A stretch of DNA of 9,855 nt from Oxalobacteraceae bacterium (GTDB lineage: Bacteria; Pseudomonadota; Gammaproteobacteria; Burkholderiales; Burkholderiaceae_D): positions 1 to 9,855 of the forward strand of contig DPRS01000044.1 in NCBI GenBank assembly GCA_003537575.1, read 5' to 3'. The notes beneath the pieces are model-generated. The model saw only the letters and a program-made list of their open reading frames with translations, was not told the origin of the DNA and did not search any database. Shown in pieces: positions 7,268-9,855 of this stretch (the first letter of the stretch is position 1; every line of letters starts with the position of its first letter). Position numbers and translations under genes: made by a program.

Positions 7268-8050
7268 TTACTTGGCGTACTTGCGGAATTCCGGCTTGCG
7301 CTTTTCCTGGAACGCCTTGACGCCTTCGCGCGATTCTTCCGTGTCGTAGTACAGCTTCAGCGCATACATGCCCATGCCGGCGATGCCCGCCTGGTGCGCG
7401 GTGTCCATGTTGAAGGAACGCTTGGCGATGGCAATCGCGGTGGGGCTCTTCTCCATGATCTCGTCGCACCATTTCTGCACTTCCGCATCGAGCTGCTCAT
7501 GCGGCACGACCGCATTCACCAGCCCCATGGCCAATGCTTCGGAGGCGGGGTAGCGGCGGCACAGATACCAGATCTCGCGCGCCTTCTTTTCGCCGACGAC
7601 GCGGGCCAGGAAAGCCGTGCCGTAGCCGGGATCGACCGAGCCGACTTTCGGGCCTGCCTGGGCAAAGACGGCTTTTTCCGACGCAATGGTGAAGTCGCAG
7701 ATCGTGCACAGCACGTTGCCGCCGCCGACGGCATAGCCCTGGACGCGGGCGATCACCGGCTTGGGCACATCGCGAATTGCAGCGTGCAGCTCTTCCATCG
7801 GCAGGCCGATGGTGCCGCGGCCGTCATACTGGCCTTCGTGCGCCGATTGATCGCCGCCGGTGCAAAACGCCTTCTCGCCGGCGCCGGCAAGCACGATCAC
7901 CCCGATGTCGCGGGAATAACCAGCCTTGTTAATGGCGTGAATCAGTTCATCGCAAGTACGGCCGCGGAACGCATTCATCTTGTCCGGGCGGTTGATGGTG
8001 ATCCAGGCGGCGCCGTTGCGCACTTCGTAGAGGATGTCGTCGTAATTCAT
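7268..8050 (-). CDS. badI: 2-Ketocyclohexanecarboxyl-CoA hydrolase (ring-cleaving, crotonase family)
   Basis: A 260-residue crotonase-superfamily enzyme that opens the ring of 2-ketocyclohexane-1-carboxyl-CoA by hydrolytic (retro-Dieckmann type) C-C cleavage, giving pimelyl-CoA. As remembered, the R. palustris protein is also 260 residues and nearly the same in many blocks: N-R-P-D-K-M-N-A-F-R-G (20-30), F-C-T-G-G-D-Q-S (62-69), G-R-G-T-I-G-L-P-M-E-E-L (77-88) and G-S-V-D-P-G-Y-G (137-144). Asp140 in the last block matches the MenB-like acid residue. The two hydratase glutamates are absent, as expected for this MenB-like branch. The C-terminal N-M-D-T-A-H-Q-A-G-I-A-G-M-G (214-227) is typical of the MenB/BadI group. 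A strong AAGGAG site lies seven bases before the start. MenB itself is the main alternative, made unlikely by the flanking badH and aliB. Confidence 0.95.
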   Translation of the reverse strand: MNYDDILYEVRNGAAWITINRPDKMNAFRGRTCDELIHAINKAGYSRDIGVIVLAGAGEKAFCTGGDQSAHEGQYDGRGTIGLPMEELHAAIRDVPKPVIARVQGYAVGGGNVLCTICDFTIASEKAVFAQAGPKVGSVDPGYGTAFLARVVGEKKAREIWYLCRRYPASEALAMGLVNAVVPHEQLDAEVQKWCDEIMEKSPTAIAIAKRSFNMDTAHQAGIAGMGMYALKLYYDTEESREGVKAFQEKRKPEFRKYAK

Positions 8051-8096
8051 GATGGTCTCCTTGAGATTTATTCAGTAGCAGGGTTGTTGTTTGCGA

Positions 8097-8864
8097 TCAG
8101 CCGTTCATCGTCAGGCCGCCGGATACGCTGATCACCTGCCCGGTAATGAAACTGGCATCGTCGCTGCCGAAGAATGCGATCGCGCTTGCCAGGTCATCCG
8201 GCTGGCCGAGCCGGCCCAGTGGAATCGCCTTGGTAAATGCTTCCAGCAGCTTTTCTGGATTGGGGGCGCCTTCGGCCACGCCAGCCAGCAAGGCCGTGTC
8301 GGTGGGGCCCGGGCACACCACATTGACCGTGATGCCATGGCGCGCATGCTCTCGCGCGAGGGTCTTGGAAAACGCCACCAGTCCGCCCTTGCAGGCGGCA
8401 TACACTGCCTCACCCGAGGATCCGACACGCGCCGCATCCGAGGCGATATTGACGATGCGGCCGGACTTGCGCTCGACCATGCCGGGCAATACCGCGTGGT
8501 GCATGTGCAGGGCGCCCACCAGATTGATGGCAATCAGCTTGTCCCACTCTTGCGGCTCGGTTTTTGTGAAAGGCTTGAATACATCCCAGCCGGCGTTATT
8601 GACCAGCACATCAATTGGGCCGAGCCGGTCCACGGTCGCAGCGACAGCCGCGTCCACTTCATCCCGCTTCGTGATGTCGCATTTGAATGCCGCCGCCGTC
8701 CCGCCCGCCGCAACGATGTCCGCCGCCACGAGTTCGGCAGCCTGCAGGTTCATGTCATACACAGCGACACGCGCGCCCTCTTGCGCCAGCCGTCGGCAGG
8801 TGGCGCCACCGATGCCGCCGCCGCCGCCGGTCACGATCACAATCTTTCCTTGAAGTCGTTGCAT
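8097..8864 (-). CDS. badH: 2-Hydroxycyclohexanecarboxyl-CoA dehydrogenase (short-chain dehydrogenase)
   Basis: A 255-residue classical short-chain dehydrogenase/reductase. It should oxidise 2-hydroxycyclohexane-1-carboxyl-CoA to the 2-keto compound with NAD+. The cofactor loop T-G-G-G-G-G-I-G-G is at 12-20; Asp37 at the end of beta-2 favours NAD(H) over NADP(H). N-N-A-G is at 89-92, and the catalytic Asn114, Ser142, Tyr155 and Lys159 are all present. The segment W-D-V-F-K-P-F-T-K-T-E-P (93-104) and the C-terminus S-G-G-L-T-M-N-G match, as remembered, the R. palustris BadH. A longer frame opens at 8942, but GGAG sits five bases before the ATG at 8864 and homology starts there; the extra 26 codons would run through the promoter region. 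It is the first gene of the operon, 46 bp before badI. Confidence 0.95.
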   Translation of the reverse strand: MQRLQGKIVIVTGGGGGIGGATCRRLAQEGARVAVYDMNLQAAELVAADIVAAGGTAAAFKCDITKRDEVDAAVAATVDRLGPIDVLVNNAGWDVFKPFTKTEPQEWDKLIAINLVGALHMHHAVLPGMVERKSGRIVNIASDAARVGSSGEAVYAACKGGLVAFSKTLAREHARHGITVNVVCPGPTDTALLAGVAEGAPNPEKLLEAFTKAIPLGRLGQPDDLASAIAFFGSDDASFITGQVISVSGGLTMNG

Positions 8865-8893
8865 GTTTTCTCCACCAGAGTTTTCAGGGTTGG

Positions 8894-8922
8894 TATCCTT
8901 ATGCTTTTGCCGCCGAAGGATA
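8894..8922. repeat. Inverted repeat in the badH leader
   Basis: TATCCTT (8894-8900) and AAGGATA (8916-8922) are perfect 7-bp inverted arms with a 15-bp spacer. The right arm is shared with the next inverted repeat (8917-8947). The pair falls within the predicted badH 5' untranslated leader. It may be an auxiliary BadR site or an mRNA hairpin. The symmetry is seen directly; the role is inferred. Confidence 0.4.
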
Positions 8923-8947
8923 TTAGGTAAATACATTGACATATCCT
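8917..8947. promoter_or_regulatory. Candidate BadR operator over the badH -10 box and start of transcription
   Basis: AGGATAT (8917-8923) and ATATCCT (8941-8947) form perfect 7-bp inverted arms around 17 bp. The right arm lies inside the predicted badH -10 box (8943-8948), and the spacer covers the expected start of transcription near 8936. In R. palustris, BadR represses the CHC operon by binding near the badH transcription start and is released by 2-ketocyclohexanecarboxyl-CoA. Placement here agrees with that model. The arms are further apart than in many MarR operators, so the true site may be a subset of this sequence. Confidence 0.45.
8931..8944 (+). repeat. Direct repeat copy 1 (ATAYATTGACATAT)
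   Basis: This 14-bp word recurs at 8996-9009 with one mismatch (C/T at the fourth base), 65 bp away in the same orientation. Copy 1 overlaps the predicted badH transcription start. Two copies about six helical turns apart in a divergent promoter suggest paired regulator binding. The TTGACA core also resembles a sigma-70 -35 box, but no well-spaced -10 box follows on the plus strand. Confidence 0.45.
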
Positions 8948-8971
8948 AGTTAATCAAACCCTGTTATGCAA
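8943..8971 (-). promoter_or_regulatory. Predicted sigma-70-type promoter of the badH operon
   Basis: On the minus strand, TTGCAT (8966-8971, four of six matches to the -35 consensus) and TAGGAT (8943-8948, four of six to the -10) are separated by exactly 17 bp. Transcription would begin near 8936, leaving a leader of about 70 bases before the badH start. The -10 box coincides with one arm of the candidate operator. Boxes are moderate, and the assignment is by eye. Confidence 0.4.
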
Positions 8972-8995
8972 GCAAAAAATAGCAGATATATGAAA

Positions 8996-9009
8996 ATATA
9001 TTGACATAT
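8996..9009 (+). repeat. Direct repeat copy 2 (ATAYATTGACATAT)
   Basis: Second copy of the 14-bp word, nearer badR. It overlaps an imperfect symmetric element, TATATG (8987-8992) with CATATA (9005-9010), and an ATATAT-GAAA-ATATAT stretch at 8986-9001. It lies 60 bp upstream of the badR ATG. It may be a BadR autoregulatory site or the -35 box of the badR promoter (TTGACA at 9001-9006); the matching -10 (TACCCT at 9024-9029) is poor. Confidence 0.4.
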
Positions 9010-9069
9010 AGATTTGCGATTACTACCCTCCTTAGTAATAAACCACTAGAAGATGACATCGGAATTACC

Positions 9070-9579
9070 ATGAAAAAACTCGACGATTCAGTTACGGCAG
9101 CACGTATGGAACTGGCTAACAGACTGTTTTTCCGCCTGTATCAATGCACAAACATGTTGCATAAAACTGGCAGTCGGGCAGTTGAAGATCTTGGACTTAC
9201 CACACAGCAATGGGCTGTCCTGGGCGCGCTGTCGCGGCCGGAAGCGAAAGAAGGAATGAGCGTGGGAGATCTGGCGCGTTACCTGATGGTGAGCAGGCAG
9301 AATTTGTCAGGGTTAATCAGCCGTATGGAGCGCGATGGCCATATCAGCATCGATCCGGACGGGCGTGATCGACGCTCCCGGCTGATTACCATGACGAGAT
9401 CAGGGCAAAAGGTGTGGAATAATGAAGCGACGCCTAAAATCCATCGCTACTACGAACAAGCGCTTACTGACTTTTCCGTCGGCGATTTGACGCATACCCT
9501 GCATTATTTACTCAAGTTGCTGGACAATATGAAACGGCTGGATGATGAGGACTCGGCACATCAAAGTGAAGTATCGTAG
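9070..9579 (+). CDS. badR: MarR-family transcriptional regulator, BadR-like
   Basis: A 169-residue MarR-type dimeric winged-helix regulator. The helix-turn-helix spans roughly residues 63-86 (M-S-V-G-D-L-A onward, with V-S-R-Q-N-L-S-G-L-I as recognition helix). The wing D-G-R-D-R-R-S-R-L-I-T-M-T at 97-109 is a family hallmark. Helices at both ends would form the dimer interface. I chose the ATG at 9070 with GGA six bases upstream. An in-frame TTG at 9001 would add 23 residues but lies within the repeat element and lacks a ribosome site. The gene diverges from badH, the same arrangement as badR in R. palustris, whose product represses the CHC operon until 2-ketocyclohexanecarboxyl-CoA appears. 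The gene and its flanks look less GC-rich than the operon. Assignment as BadR rests mostly on context. Confidence 0.85.
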   Translation: MKKLDDSVTAARMELANRLFFRLYQCTNMLHKTGSRAVEDLGLTTQQWAVLGALSRPEAKEGMSVGDLARYLMVSRQNLSGLISRMERDGHISIDPDGRDRRSRLITMTRSGQKVWNNEATPKIHRYYEQALTDFSVGDLTHTLHYLLKLLDNMKRLDDEDSAHQSEVS

Positions 9580-9794
9580 GAAGTCGCAGGAGGCATTGAG
9601 ATAAAGAACTGGTTTTGTTTTTGTTAAGAGAGGGATTTACCGCCGCCATGCGGCCTTTGGCGGCACTAAACTGGTAGTTTTTGCACACCAGGCCAAGCCT
9701 GCGCTCCGGTGCCTCTCGCATGTTAGCCACACTCAGGCTCCGGCAAGCAATCAGCTGCTCTATATACGCGCTGGGAGCCGTAGAAAATCATGGA
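9580..9794. other. Noncoding stretch downstream of badR
   Basis: No convincing gene is seen in these 215 bp. A T-rich run (about 9611-9624) follows the badR stop without a clear preceding stem. GCCGCC (9642-9647) can pair with GGCGGC (9659-9664), and CAGGC-CAA-GCCTG (9689-9701) is a perfect short hairpin. Neither is followed by a T-run on either strand, so no intrinsic terminator can be claimed. A 72-codon minus-strand frame overlapping the badR 3' end looks spurious. Confidence 0.4.
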
Positions 9795-9855
9795 CTAAAG
9801 GTTCATCGCAAACTGCGTGCTCTCCTCGATCATACGCATTGCATACATATCTCGG
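9795..9855 (-). CDS. Possible C-terminal end of an unrecognised protein (cut by right window edge)
   Basis: One minus-strand frame is open from the right edge and stops at 9795-9797 (TAG). It would end in ...E-E-S-T-Q-F-A-M-N-L, and its residue composition and codons look coding-like. With only about 19 codons visible I recognise no family. A second frame is also open from the edge for longer (about 31 codons), which weakens the case. If real, it would be a minus-strand gene ending about 215 bp from badR, converging on it. The evidence is thin. Confidence 0.2.
   Translation of the reverse strand, partial: RDMYAMRMIEESTQFAMNL

Noticed and set aside
6346..8930. Several long plus-strand frames opposite aliB, badI and badH
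   Set aside because: All lie antisense to genes with intact catalytic motifs and show no recognisable domains; composition is that of reversed coding sequence.
8865..8942. Extended badH N-terminus starting at 8942
   Set aside because: The internal ATG at 8864 has a GGAG site and begins the conserved SDR fold; the extension overlaps the predicted promoter and operator and would have no room for its own leader.
9001..9069. TTG start for badR at 9001
   Set aside because: The TTG is part of the repeated TTGACATAT word, has no ribosome site, and adds 23 residues not resembling MarR proteins; ATG at 9070 is better placed.
9642..9664. Stem considered as an intrinsic terminator for badR
   Set aside because: An 11-base loop and no T-run follow on either strand; the T-rich stretch lies upstream of the stem, not after it.
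9512..9730. 72-codon minus-strand frame overlapping the badR 3' end
   Set aside because: It overlaps badR tail to tail, has no recognisable domain and low coding character.
1..9855. CRISPR array, tRNA, rRNA, or insertion sequence
   Set aside because: No regularly spaced repeats, no tRNA cloverleaf or rRNA-like sequence, and no transposase motif or terminal inverted repeats were found by eye.

Overview
The window carries a compact, single-orientation catabolic operon on the minus strand and a divergent MarR-type regulator on the plus strand. The enzymes match the cyclohexanecarboxylate (CHC) / alicyclic ring-cleavage pathway known from Rhodopseudomonas palustris (badR, then badH-badI-aliB-aliA-badK). 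The operon extends downstream into acyl-CoA dehydrogenases for the resulting dicarboxylyl-CoA chain. The GC-rich coding sequence, clear AGGAG-type ribosome sites and the N-terminus of the EtfB fragment suggest a betaproteobacterium, probably Burkholderiales (Oxalobacteraceae-like). That placement is inference.

Layout from the promoter (right) to the left end. badR (9070-9579, +) diverges from badH (8097-8864, -) across an AT-rich 205-bp control region with inverted and direct repeats. The minus-strand genes then follow with only 27-52 bp between them: badH (ring-hydroxy dehydrogenase), badI (ring-cleaving hydrolase), aliB (CHC-CoA dehydrogenase), aliA (CHC-CoA ligase), badK (cyclohexene-carboxyl-CoA hydratase), a second acyl-CoA dehydrogenase, a glutaryl-CoA dehydrogenase, a zinc-binding MDR-family dehydrogenase, and the first eight codons of what looks like etfB, cut by the left edge. 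No clear terminator or second promoter was seen inside the operon.

How the genes work together (inferred from family knowledge). AliA makes CHC-CoA. AliB oxidises it to cyclohex-1-ene-1-carboxyl-CoA. BadK hydrates this, BadH oxidises the 2-hydroxy compound to the 2-keto compound, and BadI opens the ring to pimelyl-CoA. The second acyl-CoA dehydrogenase is a good candidate for pimelyl-CoA oxidation. One beta-oxidation round gives glutaryl-CoA, which GcdH converts to crotonyl-CoA and CO2. EtfB would be half of the electron carrier serving all three flavoprotein dehydrogenases. No benzoyl-CoA reductase, thiolase or dedicated 3-hydroxyacyl-CoA dehydrogenase lies in the window.

The last ~275 bp (9580-9855) hold no gene that can be named. 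They contain small hairpins and perhaps the C-terminal end of a minus-strand reading frame entering from the right edge. The most unusual points are the Asp-for-Glu replacement at the catalytic-base position of AliB, the MDR protein that keeps its structural zinc cysteines but has lost the catalytic zinc ligands, and the repeat structure over the predicted badH start of transcription.
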